Source: UBA5499 sp002426275 (lineage in GTDB: Bacteria > Bacillota > DTU084). From it: DNA of 11,175 bases. Each line of letters opens with the position of its first letter. The stretch's first letter is position 1. Where the stretch lies: the NCBI GenBank assembly GCA_937888735.1, contig CALASN010000135.1, forward strand, positions 1 to 11,175, in the 5' to 3' direction. The notes beneath the pieces are model-generated. The model was not told the origin of the DNA. It made no database searches and saw only the letters and a list, made by a program, of their open reading frames with translations. A program made the translations under genes and the position numbers. Of the stretch, positions 1 through 5,507 are shown piece by piece.

Positions 1-47
1 AATCATTAAAAAAGAATAGGCACAGAAGAGCCGACCGTTCTTTAGCG

Positions 48-98
48 AACAAGCCTCGGGTATCCTCCTTGAGAGGTATGCCCGGGGCTTGTTTTTTT
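48..98 (+). terminator. Rho-independent terminator of an upstream transcript
   Basis: Positions 48-67 (AACAAGCCTCGGG onward) pair with 74-93 (ending CCCGGGGCTTGTT) to form a long GC-rich stem with a few G-U or mismatched positions. A run of T residues follows at 92-98. This is a classic intrinsic terminator for a plus-strand gene or RNA ending left of the window. Bases 1-47 hold nothing else that I recognise. Because the hairpin lies about 85 bases before the Spo0E-like gene, an attenuator role is possible, but simple termination is more likely. Confidence 0.88.
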
Positions 99-181
99 GC
101 GGCTACAAATTTGATTGCGGACACATAACAGACTTAAGACAGGGAAAACTATTTCCAGTTCTACGGAAAGAAGGTAAGACT

Positions 182-349
182 TTGAGCAAAGAACTGGAAG
201 AAGTTTTGAAAAAAGTCGAAGAGCTGCGCGTCCATATGCAAAGGCTCCTGAAAACGCAAGAGCCTTTGTCTCCGGAAGTGGTCGCGGCTAGCAAGATGTT
301 AGATGAGATGCTGAATGTTTACTATGAAAAAATTAAAAACGGAAATTAG
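182..349 (+). CDS. Spo0E-like aspartyl-phosphate phosphatase (sporulation regulator)
   Basis: This small protein of 55 residues has the signature of the Spo0E family: a first helix (about residues 1-25, LSKELEEVLKKVEELR), a turn, then a second helix with PEVVAASKMLDEMLNVYY. The S-x-x-LD core is the family motif, here SKMLD instead of the common SQELD. Known members dephosphorylate Spo0A-P in the cytoplasm and so delay sporulation. I place the start at TTG 182 because AAGGT (171-175) lies 6 bases upstream and because family members are about 45-65 residues long. An in-frame ATG at 89 would add 31 residues unlike the family and overlaps the upstream terminator's T-run. The gene ends two bases before the convergent nitroreductase stop, with no terminator between them. 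The target response regulator is inferred from the family. Confidence 0.8.
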   Translation: MSKELEEVLKKVEELRVHMQRLLKTQEPLSPEVVAASKMLDEMLNVYYEKIKNGN

Positions 350-351
350 CG

Positions 352-873
352 TCAGTCAAAAGCAACTGTCACCTCAGAGGTGGATTTCAGCTGCCGCGTC
401 CTGGGCGCGTCCGCGGGGTATCCCAGGGGAATGATTGCCAGCGGCCTTTGCGTCTGTGACAGTCCCAAGATTTGTCGGATTTGTCCTTCGTCGAAAGCGC
501 CTACCCAGCAGCCGCCCAGGCCAAGCGCGAAAGCGCTGAGCAAAATATTTTCTGTTGCGGCAGCCGTATCTTGAACGGCATAAAGCTCGCTTCCTCTGGA
601 GCCGTATTTGGCGGCGCACTGCGCTGTTTCTGCGACCACGACGATTACCGCCGGCGCCTCCGCTACGAATTTTTGTCCCCAGGCGGCAGCGGCCAGAGAG
701 CGTTTGTGTTCCGGCTGTCTGACAACGTAAAATTTCCAGGGCTGAACATTGCCTGCGCTGGGTGCCAGAGCGCCTGCAGCGATGATTTTTTCTATTACCG
801 AAGAAGGAATCGGCTCTTGTTTAAACTTGCGCACGCTGCGCCTTTCTTGGATGGTTGTAAAGAAATCTTCCAT
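352..873 (-). CDS. Nitroreductase-family FMN oxidoreductase
   Basis: This 173-residue protein belongs to the nitroreductase superfamily: small, FMN-binding, NAD(P)H-dependent reductases that usually act as dimers in the cytoplasm. Visible signatures are the N-terminal ERRSVRKF (residues 10-17, phosphate-contacting arginines), APSAGNVQPWKFYVV (37-51, flavin-contacting), the central GLGGCWVGAF (118-127) and the late PLAIIPLGYP (144-153). Length and motif order fit the short single-domain branch. The start is chosen as ATG 873, with GAGGTG (886-881) 7 bases upstream; the TTG codon just before it would be too close to the ribosome site. The physiological substrate cannot be read from the sequence; candidates are nitroaromatics, quinones or other electron acceptors. 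It is monocistronic, convergent with the Spo0E-like gene and divergent from galT. No key motif is missing. Confidence 0.88.
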   Translation of the reverse strand: MEDFFTTIQERRSVRKFKQEPIPSSVIEKIIAAGALAPSAGNVQPWKFYVVRQPEHKRSLAAAAWGQKFVAEAPAVIVVVAETAQCAAKYGSRGSELYAVQDTAAATENILLSAFALGLGGCWVGAFDEGQIRQILGLSQTQRPLAIIPLGYPADAPRTRQLKSTSEVTVAFD

Positions 874-1045
874 CAAGGCTCACCTCGCTTTTTCTTTTAT
901 TTTAACAAGCTGATCCATTGTTGGCAAGTAAGGCAGCGCCCCGACAGAAAGACAGGGCTGGAAGAAATCTTTATGAAAAATGTATAAAGAACAAGCCTTT
1001 GACGAAACTATACATGGATCCCCTGTAAGCTGAAGGAGGAGACAG

Positions 1046-2068
1046 ATGCCGCAACTACGTAAAGATTTAACCAGCCGCACATGGGTTGTGATCGCCAGCG
1101 AAAGAGGGAAAAGGCCACATGATTTCAAAGTTGTCCCCGACCAAAAAAAAGGAGAGGGCAACTGTCCTTTTTGTCCCGGCCATGAAGGCGAGACGCCGCC
1201 TGAAGTGCTGGCTTTAGGAAGGGGAGAGATTACTCCTGACATTCCCGGATGGAAAGTGAGGATAGTGCCCAATAAATTTCCGGCCTTGAGCCAGGAATCC
1301 GTCGAACCAAGCTTTCGGGACGGTCCTTTAGTGCAGAGACCCGGGATCGGAGTTCACGAAGTGCTGGTGGAATCGCCAGATCACAACTCGACGTTCGGCA
1401 CGCACTCGCAAGAGCAAATGGAACAGATTCTCGGCGCTATGATTTCCAGAATCAAACAGCTGCGCGCTGACAGCAGGCTAGAGTATGTGCAATTGTTCAA
1501 AAACGTAGGCAGGACGGCCGGAGCTTCCCTGGAGCATACCCATTGTCAGCTGATTGCCACTCCCATCGTTCCGCCTGTGGTCGACGAAGAGCTCAGGTGC
1601 GCGCATTTCTATTACGAACAATACCATAGCTGCGTCTGGTGCGATCTCTTAACTAAAGCTCATGAAAACGGCCTGGTGGTGGAGGCTTCTCCGCATTTTG
1701 CCGTGATTTGTCCCTTTGCTTCCCGCGTTCCCTATCAGATGCTCATTTTGCCAACGCGTCATGGCGGAGAATTTGAGAGCATCTCTCAGAACGAACTCGC
1801 GGATTTGGCGGCTGTGCTCAGGCGCACTGTGCGGAAACTTGAAGTGGCGTTCAATTCACCCCCATATAATTTGCAATGGCACATCAGTCCTCTGCATGAG
1901 CCCGGGGATTATGACCGTTACTTTCATTGGCATTTAGAGCTTTTACCGAGACTGACCATTGCTGCGGGCTTTGAATTGGGCAGCGGAATTTATATCAATC
2001 CAACTGCGCCAGAGCTGGCAGCTCAAGAATTACGTGAGGTGAAAATAGATGCAACCACAGGAATTTGA
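1046..2068 (+). CDS. galT: GalT-like nucleotidylyltransferase (galactose-1-phosphate uridylyltransferase family)
   Basis: The 340-residue protein is a full-length GalT-family enzyme (HIT superfamily). Known members move UMP between UDP-glucose and galactose-1-phosphate through a uridylyl-histidine. Visible features are zinc-site cysteines C40-P-F-C43, a second pair C196/C199 (CVWC), the conserved NVGRTAGASLEH segment, the active-site H164-T-H166-C-Q168, and the C-terminal FHWHLELLPR with H294/H296. H166 would be the nucleophile. The usual HPH triad reads HTH here, with Cys in place of the usual Ser before Gln168. ATG 1046 is preceded by AAGGAGG (1033-1039) at ideal spacing. The gene overlaps glgA by 20 bases, so the two are co-transcribed and probably translationally coupled. 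That link to glycogen synthesis leaves open an ADP-glucose-type substrate, since an ADP-glucose phosphorylase is known in this fold. No galE, galK or other glg gene is in the window. Confidence 0.88.
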   Translation: MPQLRKDLTSRTWVVIASERGKRPHDFKVVPDQKKGEGNCPFCPGHEGETPPEVLALGRGEITPDIPGWKVRIVPNKFPALSQESVEPSFRDGPLVQRPGIGVHEVLVESPDHNSTFGTHSQEQMEQILGAMISRIKQLRADSRLEYVQLFKNVGRTAGASLEHTHCQLIATPIVPPVVDEELRCAHFYYEQYHSCVWCDLLTKAHENGLVVEASPHFAVICPFASRVPYQMLILPTRHGGEFESISQNELADLAAVLRRTVRKLEVAFNSPPYNLQWHISPLHEPGDYDRYFHWHLELLPRLTIAAGFELGSGIYINPTAPELAAQELREVKIDATTGI

Positions 2069-3527
2069 TGAAACATACAGAGTGTTATTGGTCTCTCCGG
2101 AGGTTGTTCCCTTTGCCAAGACAGGAGGCCTGGCAGATGTGGCGGGTTCTCTGCCCAAAGCATTGGCCATGCATGGCAATGATGTTCGGGTTGTACTGCC
2201 GCGCTACAGAGGCATTCAGCCAGAGCGAACTATCGGCGATTTTCCAGTTATGGTAGGGGATAGGAAAGAAACGGCAATTCTCAGGGAAGGTTCCCTTACC
2301 GCTCGCCTCAACGAGGAAGAGCGAAAAGTGCCGGTCTATTTTCTTGACAACTATCACTATTTTGATCGGGAAAATATGTATGGCTATGGCGACGAAGCCG
2401 AACGCTACGCTTTTTTCTGCAAAGCAGTGGTTGCCATGTTGCGGTTTCTAAATTGGCGTCCTGAAATCGTGCACTGCAATGATTGGCAGACTGGTCCCAT
2501 TCCGGCGCTCCTGCGTCAGGCTGAGCGACAAGATTCCTTTTATAGCGATATCGCTACCGTCTATACAATCCATAACCTGCGCTACCAAGGGAATTTTCAT
2601 CCCAGCTCCCTGAAGCTATTGGGATTAGGCCAGGAATATCTCACGCCTGAGCGGATGGAGTTTTACGAGCAGCTTAGCTACATGAAGGCCGGCATCGTCT
2701 ATGCGGATATGGTCAGCACCGTGAGCCGCACCTATGCGGAGGAGATCCAGACTCCTGAATTCGGCGAACGCATGGATGGGGTGCTGCGCAGCCGCTCGGA
2801 AGATCTGTATGGGATCGTCAATGGCATCAATTATCATGAATTTAACCCAGCCACGGATCAGCGCATTTACCAGAGATATGCTGATCCGGACGGAAAACAG
2901 GCCAATAAGTATGGCCTCCAAGGCGAAATGGGTCTGCCCATGGAAGATGTTCCCGTCCTTGGCCTGATCTCCAGGCTGGTTGATCAGAAAGGTTTGGATT
3001 TGATAGCCCAAATCAGCGATGAGCTTATGGGACATGACGTTCAATTGATCGTTTTGGGCACAGGCGAAGCTCATTATGAGGATATGTTCCGCGATCTGAT
3101 GGCGCGCTATCCCGAAAAAGTGGCTGTTTATATCGGCTTTAATACGGCTTTGGCACAGAAGATTTACGCAGGCGCAGATCTGTTTTTGATGCCGTCAAGG
3201 TATGAACCCTGCGGTTTGGGACAGCTCATCAGCCTGCGTTACGGCACTATCTCTATAGTCCGGGAGACCGGCGGCTTGAAAGACACAATCACCAATTACG
3301 ATCCTGAGTCTCATCATGGCAATGGCTTCACTTTCCACGATTACGATAGCGCCGCATTTCTCTCGGCAATCAGGCGCGCTTTGAGCGTTTATCAAGATCA
3401 GAATAGCTGGCAGGCGCTGGTGCAAAACGCTTTGGGCAGCGACTATTCTTGGAACCGCAGCGCGACGGAATATATGGGCCTTTACGGCGCCGCTTTAAGG
3501 AAAGTACATCGGATTTTGACCGCATAA
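2049..3527 (+). CDS. glgA: Glycogen synthase (ADP-glucose starch glucosyltransferase, GT5)
   Basis: The 492-residue protein is a complete family GT5 glycogen synthase, which transfers glucose from ADP-glucose to the non-reducing end of an alpha-1,4-glucan in the cytoplasm. It has the KTGGLADV ADP-glucose loop (residues 24-31), VHCNDWQTG (141-149), TIHNLRYQG (173-181), VNGINYHEFNP (257-267), the second Rossmann half starting near SRLVDQKG (308-315), and EPCGLGQL (386-393) with the conserved Glu and glycines, followed by RETGGLKDT. Length matches the usual 475-500 residues. ATG 2049 lies inside the galT end with GAGGTG (2036-2041) 7 bases upstream, indicating an operon. The TAA at 3525-3527 is followed directly by the direct repeat of the insertion element, so no native terminator is visible between glgA and the insertion. 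Confidence 0.96.
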   Translation: MQPQEFDETYRVLLVSPEVVPFAKTGGLADVAGSLPKALAMHGNDVRVVLPRYRGIQPERTIGDFPVMVGDRKETAILREGSLTARLNEEERKVPVYFLDNYHYFDRENMYGYGDEAERYAFFCKAVVAMLRFLNWRPEIVHCNDWQTGPIPALLRQAERQDSFYSDIATVYTIHNLRYQGNFHPSSLKLLGLGQEYLTPERMEFYEQLSYMKAGIVYADMVSTVSRTYAEEIQTPEFGERMDGVLRSRSEDLYGIVNGINYHEFNPATDQRIYQRYADPDGKQANKYGLQGEMGLPMEDVPVLGLISRLVDQKGLDLIAQISDELMGHDVQLIVLGTGEAHYEDMFRDLMARYPEKVAVYIGFNTALAQKIYAGADLFLMPSRYEPCGLGQLISLRYGTISIVRETGGLKDTITNYDPESHHGNGFTFHDYDSAAFLSAIRRALSVYQDQNSWQALVQNALGSDYSWNRSATEYMGLYGAALRKVHRILTA

Positions 3528-3540
3528 GCGTCCTGGAAAA
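3528..3540 (+). repeat. Left 13-bp direct repeat (putative target-site duplication)
   Basis: GCGTCCTGGAAAA occurs here and again at 5228-5240, exactly bracketing the element with 30-bp terminal inverted repeats. It begins on the base after the glgA stop codon. This is most simply read as a 13-bp target-site duplication. Confidence 0.8.
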
Positions 3541-3541
3541 G

Positions 3542-3571
3542 GTTAATTGAAAAGGTAACTTCCAGAGTGGA
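3542..3571 (+). repeat. Left terminal inverted repeat (30 bp)
   Basis: This 30-base end matches the reverse complement of 5197-5226 at 29 of 30 positions; the only mismatch is at base 3544. The core contains AATTGAAAAGGTAACTTCCA. It is the transposase-distal end of the element. Confidence 0.93.
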
Positions 3572-3656
3572 AGCGGCTCGAAAAATCGCAGAACTAAATT
3601 CCCGAAAGTACGGTGGGAGAAGAGTTAACGGACACTGTTTTGGGACTTAAGGTATG

Positions 3657-3678
3657 AAAAGGAGCCCGTTTTTGCTCC
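3657..3678 (-). terminator. Possible weak terminator of the transposase mRNA
   Basis: Read on the minus strand, GGAGC and GCTCC form a 5-bp stem with an 8-base loop, followed by TTTTC. It lies 130 bases past the transposase stop, in the right orientation to end that transcript. The short stem and short T-run make this weak. Confidence 0.35.
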
Positions 3679-3738
3679 ATCACGTTAAAAATGGGTATAG
3701 CAAACAGACCTGTAGAACTTCGTTTTTTTAAAAATGTT

Positions 3739-3751
3739 AGACTAAGTTCCA
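3739..3751 (+). repeat. Left subterminal inverted repeat AGACTAAGTTCCA
   Basis: The 13 bases AGACTAAGTTCCA are the exact reverse complement of 5134-5146. They are related in sequence to the terminal repeat (shared TGGAA-N-TTA core when read outward). This is a likely additional transposase-binding site, about 200 bp in from the left tip. Confidence 0.75.
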
Positions 3752-3807
3752 CAAGTTGGTAAGGGGAAATTCTGTTCATGTACCGCCGGAAATTAATCTC
3801 GCGGAGA

Positions 3808-5091
3808 CTATGGAATATCCGATTTTCTCCCGCCAAAAATGAGTCTTGGTTTTAGCATAACATCGTCACGCTGAATTTCGCTTATGTTGAGACGCGTCGC
3901 CGCTTCCTTTCCATAAAAGAAGCAAAACACCTCATAGGGGGACTTGTCCTCAAGAGACAGTCTGGGAGCTGAATTAATGTGAGAAAACATAAGGTCAATC
4001 TTATCTTGGGTAAGACTGTCTAAGGGGTAAGAGTTTGGAATAATATCACGCACGTAATTATGATTGTTCTCGACATGGGGTTTTTGGCTAGACTGCATCG
4101 CATCACAATAGAAGATCTTAAGTCGCGTATTGTCAGAGTCATCCAGCTCAAACAAATGGGAGATCTCAAACTCAGAGCCCCGGTCGGTCAACAGAACCGG
4201 GAATAGTCTTGAGAATAACTCTCCGCCGAGCATTATCTGGAGCTTATCTATGGATCTTGCCATGCTCTCACTGGTTCTTTCAGTGTGCAGAAACCCAATC
4301 ATGAAAGCTGTTTTCACGAACAGAAAGGTTTGGAGATACGGACCAGAAGGGCTGTTATAGACAGTATCCATTTCCACCACAGGAGTTTCGGGATTTTGTG
4401 AAAGGAATAGCAGATAGTCCTGATACTTCTTGCCCTGGTAATTTGCAGGCTCCTTACGCTTCTTGTACTTGTTACTGAACCGTTTTTTTCGGTTAACCTG
4501 CTCTTTAAGGGAGAAGTTATCTACACCAAACTCTTTGAAAACGCCGTTTTCAATATAGGAATAAATACTTCTTTCGCTCCGTTTGATCTCAGGATGAGTG
4601 GCAAGTACTTGATGGACAGATTGTCCCTGCTCCATCAAAGGTGCGATGATCTTGCCGATTTCGTTGCGTTCCTCTGGGGTAAGGTCTATGCCCTCACGGG
4701 ATTCAACAAGCAGTTTACAGTACTCCTTATTGGCACGTTCGGCATCGTAGATATACTTGTCCAAGCGACACTTGGTGCTATCCTTGCATTTGTTACATGC
4801 ACCTGGTGATTTGTCCCGGCGATTGCATTTGGGTTCTTCATGTTCCTCGCATTTCTTGTAGCAGGGCTTCTTGGTACAAGTTTTCATTTTGGCACAGACA
4901 ACAGGGTTATTAAATGTATTGCGTGGATTAAACGTGCGATGGGTCCGGATCTCTTTGGCAACAGTGGTTGCATCTTTGCCAATGGTCAGAGCGATAGCGG
5001 CTTTGGTAGAGCCGTTTTCAATTCCGGCCTGGATGATCTTCCGCTGTTCTAGAACCAAATGGGAATTGTCATGAAGTGGTTTTCGATTCAT
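3808..5091 (-). CDS. IS30-family DDE transposase with Cys-rich zinc-type insert
   Basis: The 427-residue protein catalyses cut and joining of the element's DNA. It starts with an HTH_38-type DNA-binding domain (about residues 10-52; GSTKAAIALTIGKDATTVAKEI). A Cys-rich stretch follows with C66, C72, C77, C81, C89, C99, C102 and C108, spaced like zinc ligands. The catalytic rve core has D242 (VEMDTVYN), D303 (LTDRGSEFE) and E341 (KPHVENNHNYVRD), followed by the IS30-typical INSAPRLSLEDKSPYEVF. All three acidic residues are present and the frame is unbroken, so the enzyme should be functional. ATG 5091 is chosen because GAGGAG precedes it at about 9 bases; the ATG two codons earlier sits too close to that site, and a GTG at 5118 precedes it. 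A strong promoter lies at 5151-5123. Confidence 0.93.
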   Translation of the reverse strand: MNRKPLHDNSHLVLEQRKIIQAGIENGSTKAAIALTIGKDATTVAKEIRTHRTFNPRNTFNNPVVCAKMKTCTKKPCYKKCEEHEEPKCNRRDKSPGACNKCKDSTKCRLDKYIYDAERANKEYCKLLVESREGIDLTPEERNEIGKIIAPLMEQGQSVHQVLATHPEIKRSERSIYSYIENGVFKEFGVDNFSLKEQVNRKKRFSNKYKKRKEPANYQGKKYQDYLLFLSQNPETPVVEMDTVYNSPSGPYLQTFLFVKTAFMIGFLHTERTSESMARSIDKLQIMLGGELFSRLFPVLLTDRGSEFEISHLFELDDSDNTRLKIFYCDAMQSSQKPHVENNHNYVRDIIPNSYPLDSLTQDKIDLMFSHINSAPRLSLEDKSPYEVFCFFYGKEAATRLNISEIQRDDVMLKPRLIFGGRKSDIP

Positions 5092-5122
5092 AAGCATTGT
5101 CTCCTCAAGGCGGTACACAATG

Positions 5123-5151
5123 ATTATGAACTCTGGAACTTAGTCTGGCAA
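5123..5151 (-). promoter_or_regulatory. Transposase promoter overlapping a transposase-binding-like motif
   Basis: On the minus strand, TTGCCA (5151-5146) is separated by exactly 17 bases from CATAAT (5128-5123); each box is one base from consensus. The spacer holds the whole subterminal repeat (5134-5146 shares its last base with the -35 box). If the transposase binds that repeat, it would block its own promoter. Promoter strength is seen in the sequence; autorepression is inferred. Confidence 0.75.
5134..5146 (+). repeat. Right subterminal inverted repeat TGGAACTTAGTCT
   Basis: Exact inverse of 3739-3751. Together with flanking CTC (5131-5133) it reads CTCTGGAACTTAG, which parallels CTCTGGAAGTTAC in the right terminal repeat at 5201-5213. 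The two are thus diverged direct copies of one motif about 70 bp apart. Confidence 0.75.
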
Positions 5152-5159
5152 TCCATAAC

Positions 5160-5186
5160 TGGAATTTACTGCAGAGGTAAGTTCCA
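5160..5186. repeat. 27-bp palindrome made of two inverted end-motif copies
   Basis: TGGAATTTAC (5160-5169) and GTAAGTTCCA (5177-5186) are inverted copies matching at 9 of 10 bases around a 7-base centre, TGCAGAG. Each arm carries the TGGAA-N-TTAC core of the terminal repeat. It lies between the transposase promoter and the right terminal repeat and is probably a cis-acting transposition or regulatory site. Confidence 0.7.
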
Positions 5187-5196
5187 GCGGAGGCCA

Positions 5197-5226
5197 TCCA
5201 CTCTGGAAGTTACCTTTTCAATTTAC
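5197..5226 (-). repeat. Right terminal inverted repeat (30 bp)
   Basis: Inverse of 3542-3571 with one mismatch. It contains CTCTGGAAGTTACCTTTTCA and ends one base before the right direct repeat. This is the end next to the transposase promoter. Confidence 0.93.
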
Positions 5227-5227
5227 G

Positions 5228-5240
5228 GCGTCCTGGAAAA
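5228..5240 (+). repeat. Right 13-bp direct repeat (putative target-site duplication)
   Basis: Second copy of GCGTCCTGGAAAA, identical to 3528-3540. Joining the flanks at one copy restores a plausible intact spacer between the glgA stop codon and the tRNA promoter, whose -35 box starts 14 bases further on. Confidence 0.8.
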
Positions 5241-5253
5241 AACGAGTAGGGTA

Positions 5254-5282
5254 TTGACAGAAACGGCGCTGCGGGCTATAAT
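5254..5282 (+). promoter_or_regulatory. Consensus promoter of tRNA-Leu
   Basis: TTGACA (5254-5259), a 17-base spacer and TATAAT (5277-5282) match the vegetative sigma-A consensus exactly. The spacer is GC-rich. The tRNA 5' end at 5295 leaves only a short leader to be removed by RNase P. Confidence 0.95.
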
Positions 5283-5294
5283 AAGTATTGTTCA

Positions 5295-5379
5295 GCCCGG
5301 GTGGCGGAACTGGCAGACGCGCACGTTTGAGGGGCGTGTGGTTAACACCATACCGGTTCAAGTCCGGTCCCGGGCACCA
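5295..5379 (+). tRNA. trnL: tRNA-Leu (anticodon GAG), CCA encoded
   Basis: A complete class II tRNA decodes CUC/CUU leucine codons. The acceptor stem is GCCCGGG (5295-5301) paired with CCCGGGC (5369-5375), followed by discriminator A and an encoded CCA (5377-5379). The anticodon stem is CACGT (5322-5326) with GCGTG (5334-5338), and the loop TTGAGGG contains anticodon GAG at 5329-5331. A long variable arm (TGGT/ACCA around TAAC) identifies Leu/Ser/Tyr class II. The T-arm is ACCGG-TTCAAGT-CCGGT. Its own promoter and terminator make it a single-gene unit. The insertion element to its left spares the promoter. Confidence 0.97.
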
Positions 5380-5389
5380 GAGATTATTT

Positions 5390-5433
5390 ACCATCTATTG
5401 ATGAACTAGGTTTATCGATAGATGGTTTTTTTT
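5390..5433 (+). terminator. Rho-independent terminator after tRNA-Leu
   Basis: ACCATCTATTGAT (5390-5402) pairs with ATCGATAGATGGT (5414-5426) as a 13-bp stem with one G-U pair and an 11-base loop. An 8-base T-run follows (5426-5433). Strong and correctly placed 10 bases past the tRNA. Confidence 0.95.
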
Positions 5434-5434
5434 A

Positions 5435-5457
5435 CCCCAAAAAATTAGGTTTTGGGG
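5435..5457. repeat. Perfect 8-bp hairpin CCCCAAAA/TTTTGGGG
   Basis: CCCCAAAA (5435-5442) and TTTTGGGG (5450-5457) form a perfect stem around a 7-base loop just after the tRNA terminator. There is no T-run on the plus strand, so it is not a normal plus-strand terminator. It may help insulate the cad promoter from the tRNA unit; its role is unknown. Confidence 0.55.
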
Positions 5458-5477
5458 AAGAAGAATGGAGATTTTGA

Positions 5478-5506
5478 TTGACATTAAGCGGCGATGAATT
5501 TATAAT
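5478..5506 (+). promoter_or_regulatory. Consensus promoter of the cadC-cadA operon
   Basis: TTGACA (5478-5483), a 17-base spacer and TATAAT (5501-5506) match the sigma-A consensus exactly. The likely start point at about 5512-5514 lies inside the palindromic operator. A full-strength promoter makes sense only under tight repression, as expected for a metal-inducible operon. Confidence 0.95.
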
Positions 5507-5507
5507 A

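Larger units (their letters stand above)
3541..5227 (-). mobile_element. IS30-family insertion element with long target duplication
   Basis: This 1687-bp element is bounded by near-perfect 30-bp inverted repeats and flanked by 13-bp direct repeats. It carries one transposase gene (IS30 family) on the minus strand. The transposase has its own promoter near the right end, and about 267 bases downstream of its stop are non-coding. The ends are complex: each has a subterminal copy of the end motif, and the right end also has a palindrome of two further copies. I considered a nested reading, in which an inner IS (3739-5146) sits inside a roughly 279-bp MITE. The inner ends lack a visible target duplication, and the transposase -35 box straddles the inner boundary, so the outer limits are preferred. 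The element looks intact and possibly active. Confidence 0.85.

Noticed and set aside
472..987. 171-codon plus-strand open frame
   Set aside because: It is the shadow of the nitroreductase gene on the other strand, with no family features and no ribosome site.
983..988. TATAAA as -10 box of a galT promoter
   Set aside because: No acceptable -35 hexamer at 16-18 bases upstream; the galT promoter could not be placed.
880..1272. 130-codon minus-strand open frame upstream of the nitroreductase
   Set aside because: It overlaps galT, which has clear family motifs and a strong ribosome site, and the translation is not protein-like.
2625..3074. 149-codon minus-strand open frame
   Set aside because: Antisense to the conserved middle of glgA; composition is that of a shadow frame.
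3594..3836. 80-codon minus-strand open frame overlapping the transposase end
   Set aside because: It starts at a TTG without a good ribosome site, matches no family I know, and runs through the element's subterminal repeat and hairpin.
3739..5146. Inner repeats as the true ends of a separate nested insertion sequence
   Set aside because: No matching flanking duplication (TT on the left, GG on the right), and the transposase -35 box would lie partly outside it. Kept only as an alternative.
5228..5379. tRNA-Leu as an integration (att) site for a genomic island
   Set aside because: No integrase gene and no duplicated tRNA 3' end are visible in the window; the flanking repeat belongs to the insertion element.
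5390..5457. CRISPR-like or riboswitch structure after the tRNA
   Set aside because: Two adjacent hairpins only, with no repeated units or aptamer core; the first is a plain terminator.
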